A DNA stretch of 64,000 nt from Variibacter gotjawalensis (GCF_002355335.1 NZ_AP014946.1:2309501-2373500), one strand, 5' to 3'; positions 1-9,285 are shown, numbered from the stretch's first letter. Numbers and translations: made by a program. The notes: generated by a model from the letters alone, not told the origin.

Positions 1-134
1 ATGTAACGCTTCGCTCGCCCATTACCTGGATCGCACGTGACGTGATGCTGCCGGCGATATGGGTGAGCGGCTGGATCGGCTCGCGCTTCGTCTGGCGCGG
101 CAACCAGATGCAGACCGCGCAACGCGCCGCCTGA
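1..134 (+). CDS. C-terminal end of a glycosyltransferase-like protein (partial)
   Basis: Only the last 43 codons are in the window, read in the frame starting at base 3 and ending at TGA 132-134. The peptide contains TWIARDVMLPAIWVSGW followed by SRFVWRGNQM. An aromatic/basic 'RD-x-x-LP-x-x-W ... W-RG' tail of this kind is familiar from ceramide-glucosyltransferase-like and hopanoid-associated family 2 glycosyltransferases, where it follows a membrane helix. The assignment rests on this short tail alone. The gene is convergent with the phosphoesterase gene that follows, 28 bp away. Confidence 0.45.
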   Translation, partial: VTLRSPITWIARDVMLPAIWVSGWIGSRFVWRGNQMQTAQRAA

Positions 135-162
135 TCACTTCAAATGTTATCACGGTTGAGGC

Positions 163-978
163 TCAAGCCGCCCGCTGCGGGAACGGCAGCACGGGTTCGG
201 AAATTTCTTCCGGCACCTCATCGGCCCAGCGGATGATTTCGAACCGGCCGTCGGCGTGCTCGACGAGCGCCGTGCAGCTTTCCACCCAATCGCCGCAGTT
301 GAGGTACGCAAGGCCGTAGTCGCCGTGAATGCACGCATAATGGATGTGGCCGCATATCACCCCGTCGGTCTCGTGACGTCGTGCTTCGGTGGTCAAGGCT
401 TGTTCGTATTCGCCGATGAAACTGACCGCGTTTTTCACCTTCATCTTCGCCCATTGCGAGAGCGAGAAATAAGGAAATCCGAAACGGCGGCGCCATTTGT
501 TGAAGATCGTGTTGAACGCGATCGCGGCGTCGTAGGCCTTGTCGCCGAGGAGAGCGAGCCAGCGCGCATGGCGGATGACGACGTCGAACAGGTCGCCGTG
601 GACGACGAGATAGCGTTTGCCGTCCGCGCCCTCGTGGATTGTCTGTTCAAGCACTTCGATGCCGCCGAAATGCGTGCCGAGATAGTCGCGCAGGAATTCG
701 TCGTGATTGCCCGGGATGTAGACGATACGCGTGCCCTTGCGCGCTTTGCGCAGCAGCTTTTGCACCACGTCGTTATGCGTTTGGGGCCAATACCAAGACG
801 ATTTCATCGCCCAGCCATCGACGATATCGCCGACCAGATACAGCGTGTCGGCGTCATGCAGGCGGAGGAAGTCGAGTAGCTTTTCGGCTTGGCAACCGCG
901 CGTGCCGAGGTGAACATCGGAGATGAAAAGGCTACGAAAATGCCGTGTGCGTTCGCCTGATTGCACGTCGAATTCCAA
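163..978 (-). CDS. UDP-2,3-diacylglucosamine diphosphatase-like metallophosphoesterase
   Basis: A 271-residue calcineurin-type phosphoesterase. The metal-binding motifs appear in order: SDVHLG (about residue 20), GDIVDGW (about 51), GNHDE (about 90), HGD (about 127) and GHIH (about 210). This resembles LpxH and its relatives, which cleave UDP-2,3-diacylglucosamine in lipid A synthesis. Alphaproteobacteria usually use LpxI for that step, so the protein may be an LpxH-like paralogue acting on another pyrophosphate or lipid substrate. The protein is full length; the ATG at 978 is used, and no clearly better internal start is visible. No signal peptide is seen, so a cytoplasmic or membrane-peripheral place is expected. 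Confidence 0.82.
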   Translation of the reverse strand: MEFDVQSGERTRHFRSLFISDVHLGTRGCQAEKLLDFLRLHDADTLYLVGDIVDGWAMKSSWYWPQTHNDVVQKLLRKARKGTRIVYIPGNHDEFLRDYLGTHFGGIEVLEQTIHEGADGKRYLVVHGDLFDVVIRHARWLALLGDKAYDAAIAFNTIFNKWRRRFGFPYFSLSQWAKMKVKNAVSFIGEYEQALTTEARRHETDGVICGHIHYACIHGDYGLAYLNCGDWVESCTALVEHADGRFEIIRWADEVPEEISEPVLPFPQRAA

Positions 979-1179
979 GTTGGCGAGTTTCTTCCTTTAT
1001 TCTGCCGATTCGTGATGACGCCCCAATGACGCCGTTTTCTACCGCTGGTTGCTTTAAAAGATTCAGAACTGGATCATTATGAAGAAAGCGTGAAGGAGGC
1101 GAAGAACCCCCGCGCTGGCGCGCGCCGACGCGTCGTATTGCCAGTCGGCAGTGGCTTAATTGCAGGGGAGTGTTTTTCC

Positions 1180-2568
1180 ATGTCTGGTGGCGCGTCTGGT
1201 CCAGGTCCAGCGACCCAAGCACCCAACGCTTGGTCGGTGTTGTTTCTGCTTTTTGCAGCGAATCTTTTCAATTTCTTCGATCGCACGATTCCAGCGATTA
1301 TTGCCGAGCCCATTCGTCATGAATGGAACCTCAGCGATTTTCAGCTTGGCATCATCGGCGCAGCATTCACGGTGATCTATGCGATTGCCGGCCTACCGCT
1401 AGGGCGCATGTCGGACACGGGCTCACGCAAGAAGATCATGGCGTGGGGCTTGATTGCCTGGAGCGCATGCACGGCGGCGGGTGGAGCAGCCTGGAGTTTC
1501 GGATCGTTCTTGTTCAGCCGCGTTGCAGTTGGCATCGGCGAATCGGCATATGCGCCTGCCGCGACATCGCTCATTGGCGATCTCTTCCCGGCGAACAAGC
1601 GCTCGCGCGCGATGGGCATTTATATGCTCGGTCTGCCGCTTGGTCTTTTGCTCTGTTTCTTCTCGGTCGGTGCGATCGTGAAGTATTTCGACTCGTGGCG
1701 CGCTCCGTTGATCCTCGCAATGTTCCCGGGCCTCGTCATCGCGGTCGCGATGTTCTTCATCAAGGAGCCCGCTCGTGGCGCGGCTGAGAGCACGAAAGTC
1801 GCTCAGACACCTGTCGCGAACCCGATACGTAAGATCCTCAAGATCAAGACCTTGTGGTGGGTGACACTCGCCTCGATCACGTTGAATTTCGCGTCTTATG
1901 CGGCAAACGGCTTCCTTGTCGTTCTTTGCGTGCGCTACTTCAAAATGTCGCTCGGTGATGCTTCGATCTCGGTCGGCGTCATCGCGGGCATTTCCGGATT
2001 GATTGGGCTCGTCTTCGGCGGTTACGTCGCAGACTTCGCGCACAAGAAATCCGAATTTGGCCGTCTGTATCTTGGCGCGGCCGGCCTGGTTATCTCGGGC
2101 GTCCTCACCTGGTATGCCCTGACGTTGAGCGCTTCTCAGGCTATGCTGTTCATCTTCGTGTTCAGCATCGGCTGGCTGTTCCAATACGCTTTCTACGTCA
2201 GCGTCTATCCGGCGATCCAGGACGTTGTTGAGCCCCGCTTGCGCGCAACCGCAATGGCGATCCACTTTGGCGCTCTTTACATCCTCGGCGGCGCTTGGGG
2301 CTCGATGGTCGTCGGTGGTCTCTCAGACTACTACGCGCATCAAGCTATGGAGGCTGCCGGCGCAACCAAGATGGCAGAAATCTACAAGGCGACCGGGCTC
2401 CACGACGCGATGTTCCTGGTGCCGATCTGTCTTGTCGCGACCGGCGTCGCGATTTTCTTTGCCTCGCGCACGCTTCCGGCTGATGCCAAAGCGATGCTGG
2501 AGGGGACCGCTGCCGACGTTGCCGGAGCAGCTCCCGCAACAGGCGGCCTCGTCAAAGGAACAGCGTGA
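1180..2568 (+). CDS. MFS transporter
   Basis: A 462-residue major facilitator with about 12 hydrophobic segments. The motif GRMSDTGSRKKIMAWG after the second helix is the MFS loop 2-3 signature. ATG 1180 is chosen because an AGGGGAG ribosome site lies 9 bases before it; an upstream in-frame start at 1090 would add 30 residues rich in Arg that do not look like MFS sequence. The substrate cannot be told from sequence; the overall shape (long C-terminal helices, no large central loop) fits organic-anion or sugar-acid permeases. The 3' end overlaps the convergent LysE gene by 17 bp. Confidence 0.85.
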   Translation: MSGGASGPGPATQAPNAWSVLFLLFAANLFNFFDRTIPAIIAEPIRHEWNLSDFQLGIIGAAFTVIYAIAGLPLGRMSDTGSRKKIMAWGLIAWSACTAAGGAAWSFGSFLFSRVAVGIGESAYAPAATSLIGDLFPANKRSRAMGIYMLGLPLGLLLCFFSVGAIVKYFDSWRAPLILAMFPGLVIAVAMFFIKEPARGAAESTKVAQTPVANPIRKILKIKTLWWVTLASITLNFASYAANGFLVVLCVRYFKMSLGDASISVGVIAGISGLIGLVFGGYVADFAHKKSEFGRLYLGAAGLVISGVLTWYALTLSASQAMLFIFVFSIGWLFQYAFYVSVYPAIQDVVEPRLRATAMAIHFGALYILGGAWGSMVVGGLSDYYAHQAMEAAGATKMAEIYKATGLHDAMFLVPICLVATGVAIFFASRTLPADAKAMLEGTAADVAGAAPATGGLVKGTA

Positions 2569-3145
2569 TCACTGACAAGGCGAGAAGCACCGCGAGCGTG
2601 ATGTTCGCGGTGCGGATCGCGCGGGGCGTCGAAAGGAGTCGGCGAATGCCGACTCCGAAGAGGCACCAGAAGATCAGGGAAAACCACGTGACGATCCCGA
2701 ACACGCCTGCGATCCAGGTGAGTTCGTAAAGCGGGTTTCCTTGCGTCGTCGTGAATGCCGTAATGACACCGATCGCCAGCGTATAGGCCTTCGGATTAAG
2801 CCACTGAAAAGCCGCTGCCTCGAGAGAGGTCAGCGGCTTTTTCGCATCCGTGCTCGATGCCGGATCGCCCGCAAGCGCAAGCCGCCACGCCAAATAAAGG
2901 AGATACGCCGAACCGATGATGCGCAGATACCAATGCGCGGTCGGATAGGCGTGGAAGAGCTGCCCGAGGCCGAGGCCGAACGCTGCAATCATGCCGCTGA
3001 AGCCAAGCGTCACGCCCCAAATATGCGGCCACGAGCGGCGAAGTCCGAAGGCAGTGCCTGACGCCGTCACCATCATGGTGTTGGGCCCCGGCGTGAACGA
3101 GCCCACGAACGCAAACAGTATCAACGGATAAATATTGTCCGGCAT
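2552..3145 (-). CDS. LysE/RhtB-family amino-acid exporter
   Basis: A 197-residue inner-membrane protein with about six hydrophobic segments and the family's N-terminal signature FTPGPNTMMVTASG near residue 17. LysE/RhtB proteins export amino acids such as lysine, threonine or homoserine lactones out of the cytoplasm; the substrate here is unknown. Length matches the family (about 200-210). It is convergent with the MFS gene and shares its last 17 bp with it. The upstream gene on the same strand is an acetyltransferase 55 bp away, so the two may be cotranscribed. Confidence 0.85.
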   Translation of the reverse strand: MPDNIYPLILFAFVGSFTPGPNTMMVTASGTAFGLRRSWPHIWGVTLGFSGMIAAFGLGLGQLFHAYPTAHWYLRIIGSAYLLYLAWRLALAGDPASSTDAKKPLTSLEAAAFQWLNPKAYTLAIGVITAFTTTQGNPLYELTWIAGVFGIVTWFSLIFWCLFGVGIRRLLSTPRAIRTANITLAVLLALSVITLFL

Positions 3146-3199
3146 AACGAGGCATTCTCCGCGAATGCGGCTGACACTCGCATAGCGACGAGAGTGCCG

Positions 3200-4336
3200 C
3201 TAGGCGGTCTCGTTTCCGGCGTTGCGGAAGATGAAACGGCGCAAGCCCGGCGGCAGCGACAACACGCGCGCCTTGACGCTCGGGATCATCTGCGCGGCGT
3301 AAAGTCCGGCGAAACCCGTCACGTCGAGCGCGATACCGAAGTCGTTCGTGCCGACCTGCGTATCGGTGAATTGCGTCTTGTGTGGATAAGCGGGACCGAG
3401 GAAATCATAAACTTCGAAACCCGCGTCTTGCGCATGCTTGATCGCGTCTACGATCTGAAGCTGACCGGTGCTGTACTTCGCGTAGTCCGGCTCGGTTGCC
3501 GTAAGATAGCTGTACCAGCGATTGCCGAACGCGAATGCGATCTCGATCGCGACGGGCTTGCCGCCGCACGAGAGATGCGCGGCCACGAGCTTCATCGGAC
3601 CGTCCTGCTGCGTCAGCGCGCCAAAGGCGCCTTCCCAGAACGGATCGCCGACGACGCGGTTGGTCAGGCCGCGTGCGGCCATCCACTCGCGCTTGAGCTG
3701 CAGCGCGCGATCGAGCCAAGGTTTTGCCGCTTCGCCACCGCTGACACCGAATACGACTTCGCCGTGCTCGGCGAGCTTCTCGCGCGAGCGCCGCAGCTTG
3801 CGTGCTCCGAGCTTGCCGGCGGGTTTGCCAAGATCGATATACGGCGCGGCGTCCGCGCCGATCACGGTGCCGCCTTCTGTAAGCGCTTGAGACAAATGAG
3901 CGTCGGCGCGCACTTTGCGCAGCCACGCGAAGCTCGCGACACGCGCGTCGCGGATCGCGTGCCATGCTCGCGCGACGTGATCGGAGGTTGCTTCCGGCGC
4001 CTTCAACGCATCGCCGTATTGGATGAACGGGTCGCCGAGAAAGCGCAGTGTCGGTACGCCGAGCCACCGGCCGACCGCCGCGGCAAGGATTGCCATCGGT
4101 CGCTCGCCTTCGCGCACGACCGCGACGTAAATCTGTTCGCCACGGGCCATGTGCGCGCGCGCGGAAACACGCGCCATCTCGTAAGACTGAAACGCCGTCG
4201 GCGCGCCGCCGCATTCTTCAAGCGCGCCCCATGCCGGAGCGGCACGCTCGATCGCGTCAGCGCCGGAAATCAATTCGACGCCTGCGGCGGCCTGCTGCGT
4301 GTCTATGTGGCGAAGCTTCGAAGCGCTTTGGGGCAC
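3200..4336 (-). CDS. GNAT-fold (BioF2/CelD-like) acetyltransferase, copy 2 of a tandem pair
   Basis: A 378-residue protein with the BioF2-like acyltransferase domain (double GNAT fold). Visible landmarks are TLRFLGDPFIQYGDAL near residue 96, FAWLRKVRADAHL near 135, LKREWMAARGLTNRV near 213 and the C-terminal YDFLGPAYPHKTQF near 315. The last motif is typical of CelD/BcsL-type proteins linked to exopolysaccharide or cellulose modification, but also occurs in uncharacterised relatives. It is strongly similar along its length to the gene immediately upstream on the same strand (same motifs in the same order), so the two arose by tandem duplication. The gap between them is 19 bp, which implies one operon. 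Substrate unknown. Confidence 0.75.
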   Translation of the reverse strand: MPQSASKLRHIDTQQAAAGVELISGADAIERAAPAWGALEECGGAPTAFQSYEMARVSARAHMARGEQIYVAVVREGERPMAILAAAVGRWLGVPTLRFLGDPFIQYGDALKAPEATSDHVARAWHAIRDARVASFAWLRKVRADAHLSQALTEGGTVIGADAAPYIDLGKPAGKLGARKLRRSREKLAEHGEVVFGVSGGEAAKPWLDRALQLKREWMAARGLTNRVVGDPFWEGAFGALTQQDGPMKLVAAHLSCGGKPVAIEIAFAFGNRWYSYLTATEPDYAKYSTGQLQIVDAIKHAQDAGFEVYDFLGPAYPHKTQFTDTQVGTNDFGIALDVTGFAGLYAAQMIPSVKARVLSLPPGLRRFIFRNAGNETA

Positions 4337-4355
4337 GTGAGGTTCCGGGTATGTT

Positions 4356-5528
4356 TTAACCGCTCCTAGATACCGAACCGACCCTTTCGGTCCCGTTACC
4401 GCGAATGATGAAACGGCGAAGTCCTGGCGGAACTGACAGCATTCCGGCTTTCGCCCAGGGGATGATGTGAGCCGCGCAAAGACCCGTAAAGCCCCGGATG
4501 TCGAGCGCGACGCCGTAATCGCGGAGCGCGATCTGGTCGCTCATAAGCGCCGTCTTTTGCGGATGGATCGGCCCAAGGAAGTCGTACGCGTCGTAACCAG
4601 CCGCGCGGCAATATTCGATCGTGTCGGCGGTCTGGATCTGCCCGGGACTGAACTTTGCGAATTCCGGCTCTAGGGATCCGAGGAAGGCGTACCAGCGATT
4701 ACGGTAAACAAACCCGATCTCGATAGCGGCAGCGCGACCGCCGGACGAAAGCCGCGCGGCCGCAATCTTCGCGAGCCCACCGGGCGCCGTAAGCTCGTCC
4801 AGCACGCTTTCCCAATCCGAGTCACCAATGACCCGATTGGTGAGCCCGCGCGCCGCCATCCATTCGCGCTTAAGTTCGAGCGCGCGCGCGATAAGCGGTT
4901 TGGCAGCTTCACCTTCCTGAATATCGAATGTGAGTTCGCCGTGGTTCGCGAAGCGTTGCCGCAAGCGGCGCAGCTTGCGCGCGCCTGGCATTGCGGCGGG
5001 CTGCTGCAAATCAACGAACGGGGCGCCGTCGCTCGCGATGACGGAACCGAATTCCGAGAGCAGGGGCTGCAGGTGTGCATCGGCCCGCACCTTGCGCAAC
5101 CACGCGAAGCTTGCGAGCCGTTTCTTGGCAAGCGCCCGCCAAGCAGCCGCGATGTCATCCGCTGTTGCTTCCGGTGCCGCCAGCGCATCGCCGTATTGGA
5201 TAAACGGGTCGCCAAGAAAGCGCAGCGTCGAAACGCCACACCAGCGCGCAACCACAACCGCGAGGATCACGACCGGACGACCGTCTTGAGAAGCCACTGC
5301 GATATGCGGCGTCTCCCCGCGAGCGATATGGACTCGCGAGACCTCCCGCGCCAGGTGATACGTCTGAAACGGAGTCGTGGCGCCGCCGCGCTCGTCTAAC
5401 GTGGTCCAGGCCTTGGCCGCCCGCTCAATTGCGTCGGGGCCCGAGAACACTTCAATCGTCGTTGGACGTACTTTGGTAATCGCGAAGTCAAAATCGGTAT
5501 TCCGGCATTCCAATGCCGTATCAAGCAC
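4356..5528 (-). CDS. GNAT-fold (BioF2/CelD-like) acetyltransferase, copy 1 of a tandem pair
   Basis: A 390-residue paralogue of the following gene. It shares TLRFLGDPFIQYGDAL, FAWLRKVRADAHL, LKREWMAARGLTNRV and YDFLGPIHPQKTA, and differs mostly in the first 30 residues and in the C-terminal tail. It probably transfers an acyl group to a cell-surface or small-molecule amine; the sequence does not name the acceptor. Its 5' end lies back-to-back with the divergent CoxE-like gene, whose start is about 100 bp away, so promoters for both must lie in 5529-5629. Confidence 0.75.
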   Translation of the reverse strand: MLDTALECRNTDFDFAITKVRPTTIEVFSGPDAIERAAKAWTTLDERGGATTPFQTYHLAREVSRVHIARGETPHIAVASQDGRPVVILAVVVARWCGVSTLRFLGDPFIQYGDALAAPEATADDIAAAWRALAKKRLASFAWLRKVRADAHLQPLLSEFGSVIASDGAPFVDLQQPAAMPGARKLRRLRQRFANHGELTFDIQEGEAAKPLIARALELKREWMAARGLTNRVIGDSDWESVLDELTAPGGLAKIAAARLSSGGRAAAIEIGFVYRNRWYAFLGSLEPEFAKFSPGQIQTADTIEYCRAAGYDAYDFLGPIHPQKTALMSDQIALRDYGVALDIRGFTGLCAAHIIPWAKAGMLSVPPGLRRFIIRGNGTERVGSVSRSG

Positions 5529-5629
5529 GTAGAGCCTCCTGTTTGCTCTGTTGTGCGGGAAGCGCGTATAATTTTGGTTACGCCAATCGCGGACTCCACC
5601 GCGACATTATGTCGTCCGGACCGAGAGAA

Positions 5630-6805
5630 ATGTTCCTCACCTTCTTCAACGAGCTTAAGACCGCGGGCCTGCCCGTCACGTTGCGTGAATATTTGACGCT
5701 GATGGAGGCGATGGACGCCGACCTCGCGGATCGCCGCGTCGAGGATTTTTACTACCTCGCGCGCGTCACGCTGGTGAAGGATGAGCGCAACCTCGACAAG
5801 TTCGACAAAGTCTTTGGTCACGTGTTCAAAGGCCTCGATCTTATGGCTGACGCGATCAATGCGGAGATCCCGGAAGAGTGGCTCAAGAAGCTCGCCGAGA
5901 AATTCCTGACCGAAGAAGAGAAAAAGCAGATCGAGGCGATGGGCGGTCTCGAGAAGCTGATGGAGACGCTGAAGAAGCGTCTCGAGGAACAGAAGAAGCG
6001 CCATCAGGGCGGCTCGAAGTGGATCGGCACGGCCGGCACCTCGCCGTTCGGCGCTTACGGCTACAACCCCGAAGGCGTTCGAATCGGCCAAGACAAGAAC
6101 CGCAACTTCCGCGCCGTGAAGGTTTGGGACAAGCGCGAGTTCAAGGATCTCGCCGACGATGTCGAACTTGGCACGCGCAACATCAAGGTCGCGCTACGCC
6201 GCCTGCGCAAATTCGCGCGCACAGGCGCGCCGGACGAACTCGATCTGGACGAGACGATCCGCGACACCGCACACAAGGGCTATCTCGATATCCATATGCG
6301 CGCCGAACGCCGCAATGCCGTGAAGGTGCTGCTGTTCTTCGATATCGGCGGCTCGATGGATTGGCACATCAAGCAGACCGAAGAGCTGTTCTCGGCGACG
6401 CGCACTGAGTTCAAGCACATGGAGCATTTTTACTTCCACAATTGCCTCTATGAGAAGGTATGGAAGGAGAACCGCCGCCGCTTCACCGACACGACCGCGA
6501 CCTGGGACGTGCTGCACAAATTCGGCCACGACTACAAACTGGTCTTCGTCGGCGATGCGTCGATGTCGCCCTACGAAATTACATCGCCGGGCGGCTCGGT
6601 CGAACATTTCAACGAGGAGGCGGGCTCGGTCTGGATGGAGCGCATCCTGAAAACCTATCCGCACGCCGTGTGGCTCAATCCGGTGCCGGAATCGAACTGG
6701 GATTACACCCACTCGATCCGCATGATGAAGCAGTTGATGTCGGATCGCATGTATCCGCTCACACTCGCCGGCCTCGACAACGCGATGCGGGAGTTGGTTC
6801 GGTAA
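5630..6805 (+). CDS. CoxE-like VWA-domain protein
   Basis: A 391-residue protein of the CoxE/VWA family. The N-terminal half is helical and charged (FFNELKTAGLPVTLREYL; KKRLEEQKKRHQGGSKW). The C-terminal half is a von Willebrand A-like domain with the MIDAS-type segment LLFFDIGGSMDWHI near residue 245. CoxE-type proteins work with a MoxR-type AAA+ ATPase (CoxD) as chaperones that mature or insert metal cofactors. A matching MoxR ATPase is in this window at 17478-18329 but not next to this gene. ATG 5630 follows GAGAGA closely; ATG 5609, 7 codons upstream, is the alternative. Confidence 0.82.
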   Translation: MFLTFFNELKTAGLPVTLREYLTLMEAMDADLADRRVEDFYYLARVTLVKDERNLDKFDKVFGHVFKGLDLMADAINAEIPEEWLKKLAEKFLTEEEKKQIEAMGGLEKLMETLKKRLEEQKKRHQGGSKWIGTAGTSPFGAYGYNPEGVRIGQDKNRNFRAVKVWDKREFKDLADDVELGTRNIKVALRRLRKFARTGAPDELDLDETIRDTAHKGYLDIHMRAERRNAVKVLLFFDIGGSMDWHIKQTEELFSATRTEFKHMEHFYFHNCLYEKVWKENRRRFTDTTATWDVLHKFGHDYKLVFVGDASMSPYEITSPGGSVEHFNEEAGSVWMERILKTYPHAVWLNPVPESNWDYTHSIRMMKQLMSDRMYPLTLAGLDNAMRELVR

Positions 6806-6813
6806 CTCCGTTT

Positions 6814-6860
6814 GTCATTGCCACGTCGCGGCTGCTTCGCAGCACGCTCCTCGCAATGAC
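6814..6860. repeat. Short palindromic dispersed element (GTCATTGC family)
   Basis: Begins GTCATTGC and ends GCAATGAC, an 8-bp inverted repeat around a 31-bp core that contains a second short inverted pair (GGCTGCTTCGCAGC). The arrangement is that of the small dispersed palindromes seen between genes in many Hyphomicrobiales. It lies in the 64-bp gap between two convergent genes and could fold in the 3' ends of both transcripts. Confidence 0.55.
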
Positions 6861-6869
6861 GAGTAATTT

Positions 6870-7619
6870 TTACGGCGCCTTCGCGATAAACAGTCCCTCG
6901 CTCAAGCGAAACGTCGAGCCATCGGCGGCAGGCTGTAGAAATTCTCGAACAGCCGGCGTCGCTTCAATCAGCATCGCGCGCAGAAAGCGCTGCATGTTCG
7001 CATCGTGCCGTTGCGCCCAGCTTGCGAACTCCATCCTCTTGAAGATCTCTTCCTCGTGCGTGACGCTGAGGCCGGCCTTCGAGATCGCAGCGCGCCACTC
7101 GGCCATGTCCCAAGCGCGCAGATGGCTCGGGTCGCGGAACCGCTCGAACGCATTCACGTAGTCGCCGACGGCACCTTCCGGTACGACATTGTCGACCAAC
7201 GCGAAGATGCCGCCCGGCTTCAGCACGCGGCGGGTCTCGGACAGGAAATCCGCGATGCTGTCGAAGTGATGCGGCGCGATACGGCTGGTGACGAGATCGA
7301 ACGTCGCATCCTCGAAGGGCAGGGACTCAGCTTTCGCGTGCGCCGCGCGAATGTTCGGAAGTTTTCGTTCGGCGGCTTGCTCACGCACGATTGCGAGCAT
7401 CTCGTCCGTAATGTCGGTCGCCCACACGCGTGCGACATGCGGCGCGAAAGCGTAGGCGACGTGGCCCGCGCCGGTCGCAACATCGAGGACTTGCCAACCG
7501 GATTGAGGTTCTGTCAGCGCAGTGAGACGCTCAAGGCTTTTACCCTGCGCGTGCGGCTTGCTCTGAACATAGTCGCGCGCGCGTGCGCCGAAATGCTCTT
7601 GCGAAAGCGACTTGGTCAT
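6870..7619 (-). CDS. Class I SAM-dependent methyltransferase
   Basis: A 249-residue protein with the Rossmann-fold methyltransferase motifs: LDVATGAGHVAYAFAP (motif I, about residue 44), ATDITDEML (motif II), the acidic ESLPFEDATFDLVTSRIAPH (motifs III-IV, about 92) and LKPGGIFALVD (motif VI). The pattern is that of the UbiE/COQ5 and arsenite/biotin (BioC-like) class of small-molecule methylases. Substrate cannot be assigned. It stands alone between convergent CoxE-like and upstream patatin genes. Confidence 0.82.
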   Translation of the reverse strand: MTKSLSQEHFGARARDYVQSKPHAQGKSLERLTALTEPQSGWQVLDVATGAGHVAYAFAPHVARVWATDITDEMLAIVREQAAERKLPNIRAAHAKAESLPFEDATFDLVTSRIAPHHFDSIADFLSETRRVLKPGGIFALVDNVVPEGAVGDYVNAFERFRDPSHLRAWDMAEWRAAISKAGLSVTHEEEIFKRMEFASWAQRHDANMQRFLRAMLIEATPAVREFLQPAADGSTFRLSEGLFIAKAP

Positions 7620-7672
7620 AGCTAGTCTCCGATGTGGCGCGCAACATACGCCGCGTCGGAGCCGCAGTGAAG

Positions 7673-8887
7673 TTAGCCGCCTGACGCCATACGCAGGGCA
7701 GCCATCGCGCTGTTGCCGAACGCCTGGCCATCCCGGCCTGCCGCGACGCCGTGTTCGAACAACGCCTTCATGTAATCCGGATCGAACATGCCGCGCGCCT
7801 GCACGTTGAAGCTCGGCGGAACGACCGCCAGCCGCAGCGGCAAATCTTGACGCTGAGCGACTTGGCCGATGCGCATCACTTCGCCGCGCAGGCCGGCTTT
7901 CATCGCCACCGTGATCGAACGCGCAAGCACGCTGTGAATCGCGCGCTCTGCCATGCCAAATTCTGCCGTCACCTTATTGTTGACGAGCACGTAGAGTTCG
8001 CGGGCCGCGAGGCTGGCACTGCCGCGTGCCAACAGGCTTTCGGGCGCGACGAAAAACGGCGACTGTATACTGCCGTCGGCGTGCATCTCGGAGAACGATT
8101 TCGAACCGGCCGCCACATCGATGTGCACCGGCGGGAAGAAGCCCGGAATGCTCGACGACGCGAGCAGAACATTGCGCACGAGCTGCACAGCAGCGTCACG
8201 CATGTCGGCATCCTTCGCACGCGAAGCGATTGCGCCGATATTCCAGACTACCATCCGGCCGGCGTCGAGATTCGTCGTCGTGACAAGGAGGCGGCGGCCT
8301 TTCGCATGCTCGGCCGCAATCGCAGTGAGCATGTCCGCAGAGACACTGCGCTCGATCAACTTCTTGAGCGGCCACGTGTCGAACAAGCTCTCCGGCGTAT
8401 TCATCAGCTCGAAGATTTCGCCCGAATGGATCGATGTGTAGTGCGTGCGCAGCGCTTCGTCCTGGCTCGCACCAAGGAAGACGTATGGCGCCATCAGTGC
8501 ACCGGTCGACGAACCGACAACGAGCGAGAAATCGGGACGATTGCCGGCCAGTGTCAGGCCGGAGAGAACGCCTGCGCCATATGCACCATCTTCGCCGCCG
8601 CCCGAGAGCGTAATCCAAGCACCGATCGCGGTTTTCGTGACTGATGTGAATGCGGCCTCGTCATCCGAAAAGAATCGCGCGTCGGGAAAACCCGGAATGG
8701 CTGCGAATTTCTGGTCTTCTTCCGTGAAGGCGACGCGCTCGAGGTTGGGCTTAGGCTCAACCTTCGCGGCTTCCTTCTTCTTCGATCGCGACGGCGCAGC
8801 GAGCGCCGGATTTGCCGCGATGGCGAAGCCGGAAATCAGCAATGCGGCAACGCCGCGTCTGCTCGGTGCAAACGAGTTCGAAGACAT
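7673..8887 (-). CDS. Patatin-like phospholipase with signal peptide
   Basis: A 404-residue protein. Residues 1-31 look like a Sec signal peptide (basic start, ALLISGFAIAANPALA). The patatin core has the oxyanion loop GGGEDGAYGAGVL (about residue 96), the nucleophile elbow GSSTG (Ser near 128) and a late ADGS (Asp near 272) where the catalytic dyad Asp usually sits in DGG or DGA. Patatins are Ser-Asp acyl hydrolases acting on phospholipids. Export implies an envelope role. The short secreted protein gene just upstream on the same strand ends 17 bp before this start, so they probably form an operon. Confidence 0.8.
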   Translation of the reverse strand: MSSNSFAPSRRGVAALLISGFAIAANPALAAPSRSKKKEAAKVEPKPNLERVAFTEEDQKFAAIPGFPDARFFSDDEAAFTSVTKTAIGAWITLSGGGEDGAYGAGVLSGLTLAGNRPDFSLVVGSSTGALMAPYVFLGASQDEALRTHYTSIHSGEIFELMNTPESLFDTWPLKKLIERSVSADMLTAIAAEHAKGRRLLVTTTNLDAGRMVVWNIGAIASRAKDADMRDAAVQLVRNVLLASSSIPGFFPPVHIDVAAGSKSFSEMHADGSIQSPFFVAPESLLARGSASLAARELYVLVNNKVTAEFGMAERAIHSVLARSITVAMKAGLRGEVMRIGQVAQRQDLPLRLAVVPPSFNVQARGMFDPDYMKALFEHGVAAGRDGQAFGNSAMAALRMASGG

Positions 8888-8904
8888 AGGACAGCTCCGT
8901 TCAC

Positions 8905-9285
8905 CTAACGCTTTTCAGCGGTCCACGTTCCCGAGCACTCGCCGCCTCGCCAAGAGCCGCCGCCGCTCGTGCCGTTGAGGCGCCCGGTACCGTTGGCACT
9001 TTGGCTACCGCGGCTGACGCGGACCGAGATCGCACCGTTCGCCTGAACGCGGCCCGAAACCTGGAAGCTTGCTTGGCCCGCATAACCGACGACGCCGTTA
9101 GCGATGCGAACCGGGTAGCGGTAAGCGCGGTCACAGGAACCTTTGTCCGTCGTGATCAGCACGCTCCAATTTCCGTCGTAGGTTTGTTTGGCTTGCGCGA
9201 CGGCCGCGCCGACCAGCAGCGTCGTTGCGACGGCCGCAAGGGTGAATTTTTGTGCACGCGATAGCATGTTCGACTGACCAACCAT
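8905..9285 (-). CDS. Hypothetical secreted protein
   Basis: A 126-residue protein; no family recognised. Residues 7-32 form a signal peptide (FTLAAVATTLLVGAAVAQA). The mature part begins with YDGNWSVLITTDKGSCDRAY and ends with a Gly/Ser-rich stretch and CSGTW, giving two cysteines that could pair. The 'DGxW ... T ... C' arrangement recurs in small exported proteins of Rhizobiales. The ATG at 9285 is chosen because a GGAG site sits 7 bases upstream; a start at 9303 adds six residues with no such site. It precedes the patatin gene by 17 bp. Confidence 0.6.
   Translation of the reverse strand: MVGQSNMLSRAQKFTLAAVATTLLVGAAVAQAKQTYDGNWSVLITTDKGSCDRAYRYPVRIANGVVGYAGQASFQVSGRVQANGAISVRVSRGSQSANGTGRLNGTSGGGSWRGGECSGTWTAEKR

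Noticed and set aside
3194-4369. A 391-codon plus-strand frame opposite the acetyltransferase
   Set aside because: It covers the whole reverse gene; its protein is Arg-rich with no domain.
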